A DNA stretch of 64,000 nucleotides from DATLZU01 sp051293835 (GTDB lineage: Bacteria > Nitrospirota > Nitrospiria > Nitrospirales > Nitrospiraceae): the NCBI GenBank assembly GCA_051293835.1, contig JBPKMA010000003.1, positions 62,001-126,000 on the forward strand, given 5' to 3'. Both the position numbers and the translations under genes were made by a program. Below, in pieces: positions 34,309-42,558 of this stretch (the first letter of the stretch is position 1; each line of letters starts with the position of its first letter). The notes beneath the pieces are model-generated. The model saw nothing but the letters and a program-made list of their open reading frames with translations, had not been told where the DNA came from and ran no database searches.

Positions 34309-36681
34309 GTGATCGAAAGGAGACGACCTCAACGGAGCGTGGTCGCTCTGGTGTCGGCGGTCTTCTGTCTCCTGTTTTTTCCGGCCAGCGGAGCAGCCCA
34401 GGAGGTGACGCCGCTGATCAAGTCCATCGAGGTTCGTGGCAACAAGCGAATTGAAACGGCGGCGATCACCAGTCGGCTTACGCTGAAAGTCGATGAGCCC
34501 TATACTCCGGAAGCAATCCGCAATCAGGTCAGAATTCTGTATGAGACCGGGTTTTTCGAAGATGTTCAGGTGGAGACGGAGGCGGTGCCGGGCGGGTTCT
34601 TGGTGGTCTTCGTGGTCAGGGAGAAACCCTTCATCACGGAAATCGTGTTCGACGGGAACGAGAATCTGAGCGAGGACAAGCTGCGCGAAAAGATCACTAT
34701 CAAGAGCCAGTCGTTTTTGGATCAGCAACAAGCGAAGGAAAGCGCGGAGAAAATTAAGCAGGCCTACCAAGAGGATGGCTACTATAAAGCCGAAGTGATT
34801 CCCATCATTCAGACGCTGGACGAAGACCGCAAGCGCCTGACGTTTTTTATCAAAGAGGGGGAAAAGGCCCGCATCAAGACGGTCATCTTCGACGGTATGA
34901 GAGCCGTGTCGAAGGACGAACTCTTCAAGGTCATGGCCACGCGTGAATGGGTTCCGTGGTACGGTCTGTTCACGCAATTCAAGCTCCCCTCGTTCTTGTC
35001 GGATGCCGGCATTCTCAAGCGCGAGGAACTCGCGAACGATATCGAGCGCATCCGTGAGGTCTATTTGAACAAGGGCTATCTTAACGTCCAGATCGGCATG
35101 CCGACCGTCGAGTTGTCAGAGGACAAGAAGTGGTTCACGGTCACTTATGCGATCGTCGAGGGCGAGCCGTTCACGGTCAAGGAAATTGGGTTCCGCGGCA
35201 ACACTGTCTTCGAGGATCCGGAGTTGCGCGTGGGACTGAAAATCACGCCCGGCGAAATTTTTCAACGGGCGAAGATTCGGGACGAAATCGCGCGGATCAC
35301 GGATCTATACGGAGGGAAGGGCTACGCGTTCGCCGAAGTCACCCCGTCGGTAACGCCCGACAACCAGGAGAAGACTGCGACGATTCTCTTCCACATCAAG
35401 GAAGGGGAGATGATGCGGATCCGGCGGATCAATATCACCGGCAACGACAAGACCCGCGACAACGTCATCCGGCGGGAATTGCGCCTCGACGAACAGGATG
35501 TGATCGACACCGTCTCGATCAAGCGGAGCTTTCAGCGGTTGAACAATTTGAACTACTTCGAGACCGTCGAAATCCTGCCGAGACAGGTCGAGCCAGACAA
35601 AGTCGATCTGGACGTCAAGGTGAAAGAGAAGTCGACCGGCATGTTCAGCATCGGCGGCGGCTTTAGCACCTTGGACCGGTTCGTGCTGATTGCCGACATC
35701 ACCGAGGGAAACCTCGGCGGCCGGGGATATACCGGCCGGGTCCGCGGCCAGTTGGGACAACTTCGTTCCATCGGCCTGATCAGTTTCCGGAATCCCTACA
35801 TTCAGGATTCGCTGACCTCGCTGCAATTGGATATCTACTCGACCCAAACGCTGTACGGCACGTTCTTCGAGGAGAAGCACGGTGTTTCGGCGACGTTCGG
35901 CCGATGGTTTTCCGAATACATCTCGGGCTATTTCACCCCCGTTGCCGAAATGATTCGCTACGCTGATCCGAATACCTTTGTCAATACACTGAACCCGTTC
36001 GGGGGAACCGTCAGCGCCGGGTCCATCTTCGGCTTTACGGAGAATATCCCACAGTTCATCCGGGATCAGTTTGGGACTCAGAGCACCACGGGGTTTCGTT
36101 TCGGGCTCGCCCGCGACACGCGCGATTATTATTTGGATCCGCGGACCGGTTGGCGGCACAGCGTCGATGTGTCGATCGGTACCCCGTATCTGGGAGGGAC
36201 CAACAATTTTTACAAGTTCGCTTTGGACACCCTGAAATATACCCCGCTGCCGTTCGACACGCGGATTTCGCTGCGGGCGCGATTCGGCATCGTCGAGGGG
36301 CTGGGGGGGAAACCCATTCCCTTGACCGAACGATTCTTCGTCGGCGGCATCAACTCCGTGAGAGGATTTTATTTCGGTCGCGCTGGGCCGGTGACGTCGG
36401 ATGGATTTCTACTGGGCGCAGCGAAGGAACTCATTTTCAATACGGATTTCATTTTTCCGATTTCGTCAGAAGCCAGGCTGAACGGTGTGTTTTTTTTCGA
36501 TTACGGCAAGGGATTTGGCGACGACGAACGGCTTTCGTTCACTCTGCGGCCGGCGGCGGGGATTGAAGCCCGATGGATTTCGCCGTTCGGTCCGCTGCGG
36601 GCCGCGTACGGGATCAACTTGGATCCGAAACCGTTTGAACGGAAAGGCGTGTTTGAGTTCACCATCGGGTCGCTGTTCTGA
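34309..36681 (+). CDS. bamA: Outer-membrane protein assembly factor BamA
   Basis: 790 residues from GTG 34309, chosen because the signal peptide (SVVALVSAVFCLLFFPASGAAQ) follows directly and GGGAAGG precedes it. Five POTRA domains (about residues 30-440; for example PLIKSIEVRGNKRIETAAI, IRRINITGNDKTRDNVIRREL) are followed by the 16-stranded Omp85 barrel with FFVGGINSVRGFYFGRAGP (the VRGF motif of the L6 loop) and C-terminal FTIGSLF ending in Phe. It inserts barrel proteins into the outer membrane. First gene of the outer-membrane cluster. Confidence 0.95.
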   Translation: MIERRRPQRSVVALVSAVFCLLFFPASGAAQEVTPLIKSIEVRGNKRIETAAITSRLTLKVDEPYTPEAIRNQVRILYETGFFEDVQVETEAVPGGFLVVFVVREKPFITEIVFDGNENLSEDKLREKITIKSQSFLDQQQAKESAEKIKQAYQEDGYYKAEVIPIIQTLDEDRKRLTFFIKEGEKARIKTVIFDGMRAVSKDELFKVMATREWVPWYGLFTQFKLPSFLSDAGILKREELANDIERIREVYLNKGYLNVQIGMPTVELSEDKKWFTVTYAIVEGEPFTVKEIGFRGNTVFEDPELRVGLKITPGEIFQRAKIRDEIARITDLYGGKGYAFAEVTPSVTPDNQEKTATILFHIKEGEMMRIRRINITGNDKTRDNVIRRELRLDEQDVIDTVSIKRSFQRLNNLNYFETVEILPRQVEPDKVDLDVKVKEKSTGMFSIGGGFSTLDRFVLIADITEGNLGGRGYTGRVRGQLGQLRSIGLISFRNPYIQDSLTSLQLDIYSTQTLYGTFFEEKHGVSATFGRWFSEYISGYFTPVAEMIRYADPNTFVNTLNPFGGTVSAGSIFGFTENIPQFIRDQFGTQSTTGFRFGLARDTRDYYLDPRTGWRHSVDVSIGTPYLGGTNNFYKFALDTLKYTPLPFDTRISLRARFGIVEGLGGKPIPLTERFFVGGINSVRGFYFGRAGPVTSDGFLLGAAKELIFNTDFIFPISSEARLNGVFFFDYGKGFGDDERLSFTLRPAAGIEARWISPFGPLRAAYGINLDPKPFERKGVFEFTIGSLF

Positions 36682-36705
36682 CACGTGTCCATGTTGGGAA
36701 GTTTC

Positions 36706-37302
36706 ATGCACGGGGAAAGAGTTCGGCAGAAAGGCTACGATTCCGGCCAGCGGTTGGTGCCGGCGCGTTGTCGTCGGGCTGTGAGACTCGCGGTTTCGAC
36801 AGTTGCGCTCACAGCGCTTGTCGGCTGCGCGTCGGCGGGGACGCAACCGGAAGGCCGCATAGGGGTCCTCGATCCGCAGCGGATCCTGAACGAGACTGCC
36901 GCGGGCAAAAAAGCCAAGGAGTCTCTCGAGACCTTCGCGAAGAACCGGCAGGCGCTCATCGAGCTCGACGAAAAGGAGCTCCGACGGATGGAAGAGGATT
37001 TCGTTAAACAGGCCAGCGTGCTGAGCACGGCGGCGAAGCGGGAACGCGAAGAGCAGTTCCGGCGTCGCATGGCCGAATATCAGCAAAAAGCCGCTGAGCT
37101 GAACCGAGAAGTGCAGGAGAAGCAGAAGGACGTACTAGACGGGTTCCGCGAGAAAATCGAGACGGTGACGGCCAAGGTCGCCAAGCAGTTGGGCTTGCAG
37201 GTGGTGATTGAAAAGGGGCGAGGCGGGCCGACGGTGTACAGCGATGCGTCCGTCGACATCTCGGATCGCGTCATCCAGGAGTTCAATAAGGAATTTCCGT
37301 AG
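36706..37302 (+). CDS. OmpH/Skp-family protein with a lipobox
   Basis: 198 residues from ATG 36706 (GGGAAG upstream; other in-frame starts at 36685 and 36691). The Skp core is IGVLDPQRILNETAAGKKAKESLETFAKNR, then charged helices that form the tentacles and a C-terminal strand (LGLQVVIEKG). TALVGCAS at residues 37-43 is a lipobox with Cys41, so it is probably an outer- or inner-membrane lipoprotein rather than a soluble chaperone. Directly after bamA and followed by a second Skp. Confidence 0.8.
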   Translation: MHGERVRQKGYDSGQRLVPARCRRAVRLAVSTVALTALVGCASAGTQPEGRIGVLDPQRILNETAAGKKAKESLETFAKNRQALIELDEKELRRMEEDFVKQASVLSTAAKREREEQFRRRMAEYQQKAAELNREVQEKQKDVLDGFREKIETVTAKVAKQLGLQVVIEKGRGGPTVYSDASVDISDRVIQEFNKEFP

Positions 37303-37356
37303 CAAGTGTGACAGGAGTGGGTAGCCGGCGATAAACAGCCGACAGCCCAAGACTCT

Positions 37357-37412
37357 GTGCTACTCGCTAGTAGCTGTTCGCTGCTTGCGAGTGTTAAGAA
37401 GTGTTAAGAATG
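37357..37412. repeat. Mixed junction repeat (families 2 and 3) between the two skp genes
   Basis: CTACTCGCTAGTAGCTGTTCGCTG-like words (family 3, AGCGAATAGCGAGTAGC and its complement) run into GCGAGTGTTAAGAAGTGTTAAG (family 2). Confidence 0.5.
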
Positions 37413-37466
37413 AAACAGAGACACATAGGCGTGAGCAAGTGGGAACGGAATCGATGAGGAGTGAGG

Positions 37467-38009
37467 ATGAAGTCGGAAACTCTTCTGCCGATGATCGTCG
37501 GCATGGTCTTGCTGGAAAGCTGGATGGGAGGCTTGGCGGCGGCGGAATCGTTTAAGGTGGCAGTGATCGACCAGCAAGTGGTCATGGAAAGGTCGAAAAC
37601 GGGGAAACAGGCGCTGGAAGAACTGCGGAGCTTCTCCGCCGCCCGCCAGAAGGTCGTCGACTCCGACGATCAAGAGTTGAAGTCGATCGAACGAGTCCTG
37701 CAAGATCCGAACCATACACTCAGCGACGCCGCCAGACGGGAAAAACAGGAACAGTTCCGAGCCAAGCTCGAAGCGTATCAGCGTCGTGTGCAGGAGTTCA
37801 ATCGCGAAGTGCAGGAGAAACAGCGCGAGATGATCGCGGAATATTCGAAGAAAATCCAGAAGGCTGCGATGGCCGTCGCGGAGCGGGAGGGCTACGCCGC
37901 TGTGCTGGACAAGGGCAATGAAGCCAGCATCAAAATCGTGATTTATCATCAGCCGGGGCTCGACTTGACGGACAAGGTGATCAAGGAATTCGACCGGCAG
38001 AACCAGTAG
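37467..38009 (+). CDS. Periplasmic chaperone of the OmpH/Skp family
   Basis: 180 residues from ATG 37467, just after GAGGAGTGAGG. Signal peptide (LLPMIVGMVLLESWMGGLAAA) with an Ala-rich cleavage site and no lipobox Cys. The mature part FKVAVIDQQVVMERSKTGKQALEEL is followed by long charged helices (EKQEQFRAKLEAYQRRVQEFNREVQEK), the Skp tentacles, and YAAVLDKGNEASIKIVIY. It should carry unfolded outer-membrane proteins across the periplasm to BamA. Tandem duplicate of the lipoprotein form upstream. Confidence 0.85.
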   Translation: MKSETLLPMIVGMVLLESWMGGLAAAESFKVAVIDQQVVMERSKTGKQALEELRSFSAARQKVVDSDDQELKSIERVLQDPNHTLSDAARREKQEQFRAKLEAYQRRVQEFNREVQEKQREMIAEYSKKIQKAAMAVAEREGYAAVLDKGNEASIKIVIYHQPGLDLTDKVIKEFDRQNQ

Positions 38010-38014
38010 CAACA

Positions 38015-38050
38015 CCGGTTTGTGTGGTTCATGTGGTTCGTTTGGCTTAT
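38015..38050. repeat. GGTTTGG-type repeat (family 4) before fabZ
   Basis: CGGTTTGTGTGGTTCATGTG and GGTTCGTTTGGC follow the skp stop. Related arrays occur at 45206-45274, 48708-48775 and 54661-54778. Confidence 0.5.
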
Positions 38051-38137
38051 GCGGTCGGCCAGATCGAGATGCTTCCGCACCAACACCAACACGATAGGCC
38101 AATACACTTTCTTGAACCGAGCTCAGGAGGCGCGCCG

Positions 38138-38614
38138 ATGGCAGCGATGGAGAATGTGGACATCCAGACCTTGCTTCCGCACCGGTATCCGTTTCTGCTG
38201 GTTGACCGGATTCGCGAGTTGGAATTGGACCGGCGGGTCGTCGGAATCAAAAACGTCACGATCAACGAGCAGTTCTTCCAGGGGCACTTCCCGAGCCGCC
38301 CGGTTATGCCCGGCGTGCTCATTCTCGAAGCGATGGCCCAAGTGGGCGGCGTGCTGGCCTTCAAATCCTTGGCACAGACCGGGCGGCCGGTGGTGTATCT
38401 GACCGGGGTGGACCACGCCAAGTTCCGCAAACCGGTTATTCCCGGCGATCAGTTGCGGTTCGAGGTCGAAGTGCTTAAGAAGCGGCCGCCGTTCTGGAAG
38501 ATGCAGGCCAAGGCTTATGTGGAAGCGGACCTGGTCTGCGAGGCGGAGTTGACTGCGATGGTGACGGAGGAAAAAACCGAACACGGCGAGCAACCAGCGG
38601 CGAGCAGCAAATAG
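38138..38614 (+). CDS. fabZ: 3-hydroxyacyl-ACP dehydratase FabZ
   Basis: 158 residues from ATG 38138, preceded by CAGGAGG. Hot-dog fold with LLPHRYPFLLVDRI, the catalytic His in FFQGHFPSRPVMPGVLILEAMAQ and the catalytic Glu in the same block. It dehydrates 3-hydroxyacyl-ACP in fatty acid synthesis and competes with LpxA for the same substrate; the two genes are usually adjacent, as here. The last ten residues derive from the junction repeat that follows. Confidence 0.95.
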   Translation: MAAMENVDIQTLLPHRYPFLLVDRIRELELDRRVVGIKNVTINEQFFQGHFPSRPVMPGVLILEAMAQVGGVLAFKSLAQTGRPVVYLTGVDHAKFRKPVIPGDQLRFEVEVLKKRPPFWKMQAKAYVEADLVCEAELTAMVTEEKTEHGEQPAASSK

Positions 38615-38651
38615 CTCGAAGATGTTCGCTGCCGGCTTTTCGCTGGTTGCT
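38589..38651. repeat. AGCAACCAGCG inverted repeat (family 3) between fabZ and lpxA
   Basis: AGCAACCAGCG (38589-38599) and CGCTGGTTGCT (38641-38651) are perfect 11-bp reverse complements; GCGAGCAGC / GTTCGCTGC form an inner partial pair. The left arm lies in the fabZ C-terminal codons and the right arm ends just before the lpxA ribosome binding site. Confidence 0.65.
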
Positions 38652-38668
38652 GATTTGGAGGGAGTCGA

Positions 38669-39478
38669 GTGAACATTCATCCGACTGCGGTTGTCCACCC
38701 CAAGGCCGAACTCGCCGAGGATGTCGTGGTGGGCCCGTTTTGCGTCGTTGGCGAGCACGTCAAGATCGGGCGCGGTACACGGCTCATCTCACATGTGTGT
38801 GTGGAAGGGTGGACGGAGATCGGCGAGCGGTGCGAGCTGTATCCATTCGCTTCGATCGGCGGGCCTCCGCAGCATCTGCAGTACAAGGGCGAGCCGACAC
38901 GGGTCGTCATCGGGAACGACAATATCCTGCGCGAATACGTGACGGTCAATCGAGCGACGGTTCAGGGCGGCGGCCTTACGTCGATCGGCCATCACAATTT
39001 TCTGATGGCTTACGTCCATGTCGCCCATGATTGCCATCTCGGCAACCATTTGATCCTGGCGAACGCCGCCAGCTTAGCCGGCCACATCACGATCGGGGAT
39101 CACGCCATCATCGGCGGTCTGTCCGGCATCCATCAGTACGTGCGGATCGGCGCCTACGCCATGGTCGGTGGCTGTTCGGCGCTGGGCCAGGACCTCCCGC
39201 CGTTCATGCGGGCGGCCGGCGGCTACCGGGCACGGATGTACGGCATCAATTACATCGGGCTCAAACGTCACGCATTTTCCAGCGAACGCATCGCGACCCT
39301 CAAGCGTGCGTATGACCTCCTGTTCCGCACCGGCCATCGGATGGCCGAAGCCATCAAGCTAGCCCGCGAGCAGTTCAAGGACAGCAAGGATGTGATGGAA
39401 GTCCTCGCCTTCATGGAAGGCACCAAACGCGGCATCTGCCGTTCGGTGGATGTCGAGCACGAGCACGAGGACGAATAA
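38669..39478 (+). CDS. lpxA: Acyl-ACP-UDP-N-acetylglucosamine O-acyltransferase LpxA
   Basis: 269 residues from GTG 38669, after GGAGGGA. Left-handed beta-helix hexapeptide repeats start at IHPTAVVHPKAELAEDVVVGPFCVVG. The catalytic His lies in YVHVAHDCHLGNH (about residue 115-120). The C-terminal helical domain includes YGINYIGLKRHAFSSERIATLKRAY. It performs the first step of lipid A synthesis in the cytoplasm. The C-terminus ends in an acidic HEHEDE stretch. Confidence 0.97.
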   Translation: MNIHPTAVVHPKAELAEDVVVGPFCVVGEHVKIGRGTRLISHVCVEGWTEIGERCELYPFASIGGPPQHLQYKGEPTRVVIGNDNILREYVTVNRATVQGGGLTSIGHHNFLMAYVHVAHDCHLGNHLILANAASLAGHITIGDHAIIGGLSGIHQYVRIGAYAMVGGCSALGQDLPPFMRAAGGYRARMYGINYIGLKRHAFSSERIATLKRAYDLLFRTGHRMAEAIKLAREQFKDSKDVMEVLAFMEGTKRGICRSVDVEHEHEDE

Positions 39479-39508
39479 CGGAACGATTGCGTCGGTGAAC
39501 GGAGCATC

Positions 39509-40369
39509 ATGGGCAACGGGGAACGTATCGGATTGATCGCCGGCAACGGCCGGTTCCCGATCATCTTCGCGAAGAATGCGAAGAAACAGGGCTACACCGT
39601 GTCGGCCGTGGCGCACGAGGGCGAAACGGATCCGGAGTTGGCCAATCATGTGGACCGGATCCATTGGATCAAGATCGGCCAGTTCAACAAGCTCATCAAT
39701 GCGCTGAAGGGAGACGGCGTGCGGCAGGCGGTCATGCTGGGCGGCATCAGCAAGACCCACGTCTTCACCGCGGTGCGGCCGGATTTCCGCGCGCTGGCAT
39801 TGGCGACCCGGTTGGCGCGGTGGAAGGACGATGAGATTCTGCGAGGCATCGCGGCCGAGTTGGAAAGCGAAGGGATTACGATCCGGGAATCGACCTTCGG
39901 CCTGGAGGGTATTCTGGTCGAAGAAGGTTGCCTGACTGACCGGAAGCCCAGCCAGCAGGAATGGGAAGACGTGCGTTATGGTTGGGAGGTGGCGCGGGAG
40001 ATCGGCCGCCTCGACATCGGCCAATGCGTCGTTGTGAAGAACCGGGTGGTAGTGGCGGTTGAAGCGGTTGAGGGGACCGACGGCGCCATCCGTCGCGGAG
40101 GCGAACTAGCCAAGGAGGGCGCGGTGGTGGTCAAGCGCTCGAAGCCACAGCAGGATCTCCGCTTCGACCTGCCGGCGGTCGGCCCCAGGACGATCGAGGT
40201 CATGGAATCGGTGAAAGCAGCAGTGCTCGCGCTGGAAGCGGGCAAGAGCGTGTTGCTGGACCGGGAGGAGATGCTGCGCAAGGCTGAGCATGCAGGCATC
40301 GCGATTGTGGGTGTTGTAGCAGAGGATGTGGAGTGTGAAGCATATCGCGCAGGCTCCTCTCACGAGTGA
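39509..40369 (+). CDS. lpxI: UDP-2,3-diacylglucosamine pyrophosphatase LpxI
   Basis: 286 residues. IGLIAGNGRFPIIFAKNAKKQGYTV starts the N-terminal domain. The C-terminal (DUF1009) domain contains GQCVVVKNRVVVAVEAVEGTDGAIRRGGEL and PQQDLRFDLPAVGPRTIEVM. LpxI replaces LpxH and makes UDP-diacylglucosamine into lipid X. Position between lpxA and lpxB fits. Overlaps the start region of the next gene. Confidence 0.93.
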   Translation: MGNGERIGLIAGNGRFPIIFAKNAKKQGYTVSAVAHEGETDPELANHVDRIHWIKIGQFNKLINALKGDGVRQAVMLGGISKTHVFTAVRPDFRALALATRLARWKDDEILRGIAAELESEGITIRESTFGLEGILVEEGCLTDRKPSQQEWEDVRYGWEVAREIGRLDIGQCVVVKNRVVVAVEAVEGTDGAIRRGGELAKEGAVVVKRSKPQQDLRFDLPAVGPRTIEVMESVKAAVLALEAGKSVLLDREEMLRKAEHAGIAIVGVVAEDVECEAYRAGSSHE

Positions 40370-40398
40370 GGAGGTATGAGATACGAGCGACGGGTGAC

Positions 40399-41382
40399 AT
40401 GAAGCGAATTCGCACCGGGGTCATCGGAGTCGGCCACCTGGGCCAGCACCATGCCCGCCTTTACGCCGGTCTAGCGGGCTCGACGCTTGTCGGTGTGATG
40501 GATACCGATCCGGAACGAGCCCGTTCGATCGCGGAGCGATACGGCGTGCGGGCGTTCTCCGATCAGAAACAATTGCTTAAGGAAGTGGATGCGGTTAGCG
40601 TGGCCGTGCCGACGACAGCGCATTACGCCGTCGCGAAGGCCTGCCTGGAAGCCGGCCGGCATGTACTTGTTGAGAAACCGATCGCCGTCACGCCTGGCGA
40701 GGCCCGCGACCTCGTGGAGCTGGCGCGGAAGCGCGGCTGCCTCCTGCAAGTCGGCCATATTGAGCGGTTCAATCCGGTCATGCAGGCGGTGCGGTCCCGG
40801 ATCAGCCGGCCGGGGTTCATCGAATGCCACCGCTTGAGTCCGTTTAGCGAACGGGGCACGGATGTCGACGTCGTTCTGGACCTGATGATCCATGATCTTG
40901 ATCTGGTCCTCTCGTTTCAGCTCGGTCCCGTGGAAGAGATCCGAGCCGCCGGCGTGCCGGTGCTTTCGCCCAACATCGATATCGCCAACGCCAGGATCGT
41001 GTTCGCCGGCGGGTGCGTGGCGAATTTGACGTCCAGTCGGGTGTCGCTGAACCGGATGCGGCGTCTGCGGGTCTTTCAGCATGACAGTTACGTCTCGATC
41101 GATTTTTCCACCCGCCAGGGGATGATCTGCCGGCGCCGCATGAAGCTGGGCGAGCGGCCGACGCTCGATATCGAACATGTCCAGGGGACCGATGAGGAGC
41201 CGCTCAAGTTGCAGCTCGAGGCCTTTCTGCAGGCCGTGTCGACCGGCGGTCGCCCCGCTGTGTCCGGCGAGGACGGAGCGGCAGCGTTGGAGCTGGCCCA
41301 CCGGATCCTGGAGGCTATCGGAGAATTCATGCGACGGCACACAACGAACGAAGAGCGGGTAGCAAATGGCAGGATCTCGTGA
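40399..41382 (+). CDS. Gfo/Idh/MocA family oxidoreductase in the lipid A cluster
   Basis: 327 residues from ATG 40399 (GTG 40366 is an alternative start). Rossmann fold RTGVIGVGHLGQHHARLYAGL, then EVDAVSVAVPTTAHYAVAKACLEAGRHVLVEKPIA with the EKP motif, and a C-terminal alpha/beta domain. NAD(P)-dependent sugar oxidoreductases of this family often sit between lpxI and lpxB; a UDP-sugar substrate, for example for a 3-amino sugar of lipid A, is possible but no aminotransferase partner lies here. Confidence 0.82.
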   Translation: MKRIRTGVIGVGHLGQHHARLYAGLAGSTLVGVMDTDPERARSIAERYGVRAFSDQKQLLKEVDAVSVAVPTTAHYAVAKACLEAGRHVLVEKPIAVTPGEARDLVELARKRGCLLQVGHIERFNPVMQAVRSRISRPGFIECHRLSPFSERGTDVDVVLDLMIHDLDLVLSFQLGPVEEIRAAGVPVLSPNIDIANARIVFAGGCVANLTSSRVSLNRMRRLRVFQHDSYVSIDFSTRQGMICRRRMKLGERPTLDIEHVQGTDEEPLKLQLEAFLQAVSTGGRPAVSGEDGAAALELAHRILEAIGEFMRRHTTNEERVANGRIS

Positions 41383-41416
41383 GAAATCGACTGTTAGCGG
41401 CATGCTGTTGGCTACC
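41358..41416. repeat. Junction repeat (family 3) before lpxB
   Basis: GGTAGC (41358-41363) and GCTACC (41411-41416) bracket degenerate words such as GTTAGCGGC and CTGTTGGC. The left arm lies in the last codons of the oxidoreductase gene. Confidence 0.45.
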
Positions 41417-41427
41417 AGCTGAAGGGC

Positions 41428-42558
41428 ATGCCACGCATTCTCATCATTACCGGCGAGGCCTCCGGCGACCTGCACGGGGCCAATCTGGCTCGGGCGCTGA
41501 AAGCGTTGGATCCCGGCCTGTCGATTGTTGGTATCGGCGGGGCGTCCATGCAGGCGGCCGGGGTGGAGCTGGTGCCTGGTGTTCCGCCTCTCGATATCAT
41601 CGGCCTGATCGGTCCCTCGGCCATGGCGGTTCTGCTCCGGCGGATCCTGGCCGTTCGGCGCATGCTCCGCACTGAACTCTTTGATCTCGTCGTATTGATT
41701 GACAACCCGGGCCTGAATCTGCATTTTGCGCGCGTGGCGAAGGCGGCGAAGCAGCGGGTGTTATACTACATCGCGCCACAGATCTGGGCCTGGCGGCCGC
41801 GGCGGATCAACTGGATCCGGCGGCGGGTGGACCATGTCGTGGTCATTCTGCCGTTCGAAGAGCCGCTGTATCGGCGGGCCGGTGTCCGCTGTACCTTCGT
41901 CGGGCACCCGCTGCTGGATGTCATCACACCGGCCCTCGATCAGGCCGAGCTGCGCCAACGGTTCGGCGTCGATCGGGCGGAAACGGTGATCGGGTTGCTG
42001 CCGGGAAGCCGTGAAGGAGAAGTCCGGTCGCTGCTGCCGGTGATGCTGGAGACTGCCCGGCGTCTGGCGTCCGAACGGCCGGGAGTCGAGTTTCTACTGG
42101 CTCAGGCGTCCTCGATCCAGGATAATCTGATTCAAGAGCTCTTAGCCGATGCGCCGGTGACCGTGCGGGTGCAGCGCAACCTAGCCAATGAAGTGATGGC
42201 GGCGTCGGATCTGTTGTTCGTCGCCTCCGGAACGGCGACCCTCCAGGCAGCGGTGGTCGGCGTGCCGATGATCCTCCTGTACCGGGTTCCCTGGCTGACG
42301 TATTGGATTGCGCGGGCCGTGATCCGCGTCGATTGTATCGGGTTGGTGAATCTCATTGCAGGGCGAAAGATCGTGACCGAGCTGATCCAGCAGGAGGCGA
42401 CGCCCGAGCGGCTGCACCGGGAAGCGGTCCGCCTGCTGACCGACAGGGTTGTGTACCACGAGATGAAGGCTGCGCTCCGAGCCGTCAGGCAGTCGCTGGG
42501 CGAACCGGGCGCGTCGCGCCGGGCAGCCGAAGTGGTGCTGGCGGAGTGTCGTGCATGA
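41428..42558 (+). CDS. lpxB: Lipid A disaccharide synthase LpxB
   Basis: 376 residues. GT19 glycosyltransferase that joins lipid X and UDP-diacylglucosamine. Motifs: ILIITGEASGDLHGANLARAL, LVVLIDNPGLNLHFARVAK, YYIAPQIWAWRPRRI, FVGHPLLDVI, LLPGSREGEVRSLLPVMLE and ASGTATLQAAVVGVPMILLYR with the donor-binding residues. The msbA start overlaps its stop by four bases. Confidence 0.96.
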   Translation: MPRILIITGEASGDLHGANLARALKALDPGLSIVGIGGASMQAAGVELVPGVPPLDIIGLIGPSAMAVLLRRILAVRRMLRTELFDLVVLIDNPGLNLHFARVAKAAKQRVLYYIAPQIWAWRPRRINWIRRRVDHVVVILPFEEPLYRRAGVRCTFVGHPLLDVITPALDQAELRQRFGVDRAETVIGLLPGSREGEVRSLLPVMLETARRLASERPGVEFLLAQASSIQDNLIQELLADAPVTVRVQRNLANEVMAASDLLFVASGTATLQAAVVGVPMILLYRVPWLTYWIARAVIRVDCIGLVNLIAGRKIVTELIQQEATPERLHREAVRLLTDRVVYHEMKAALRAVRQSLGEPGASRRAAEVVLAECRA

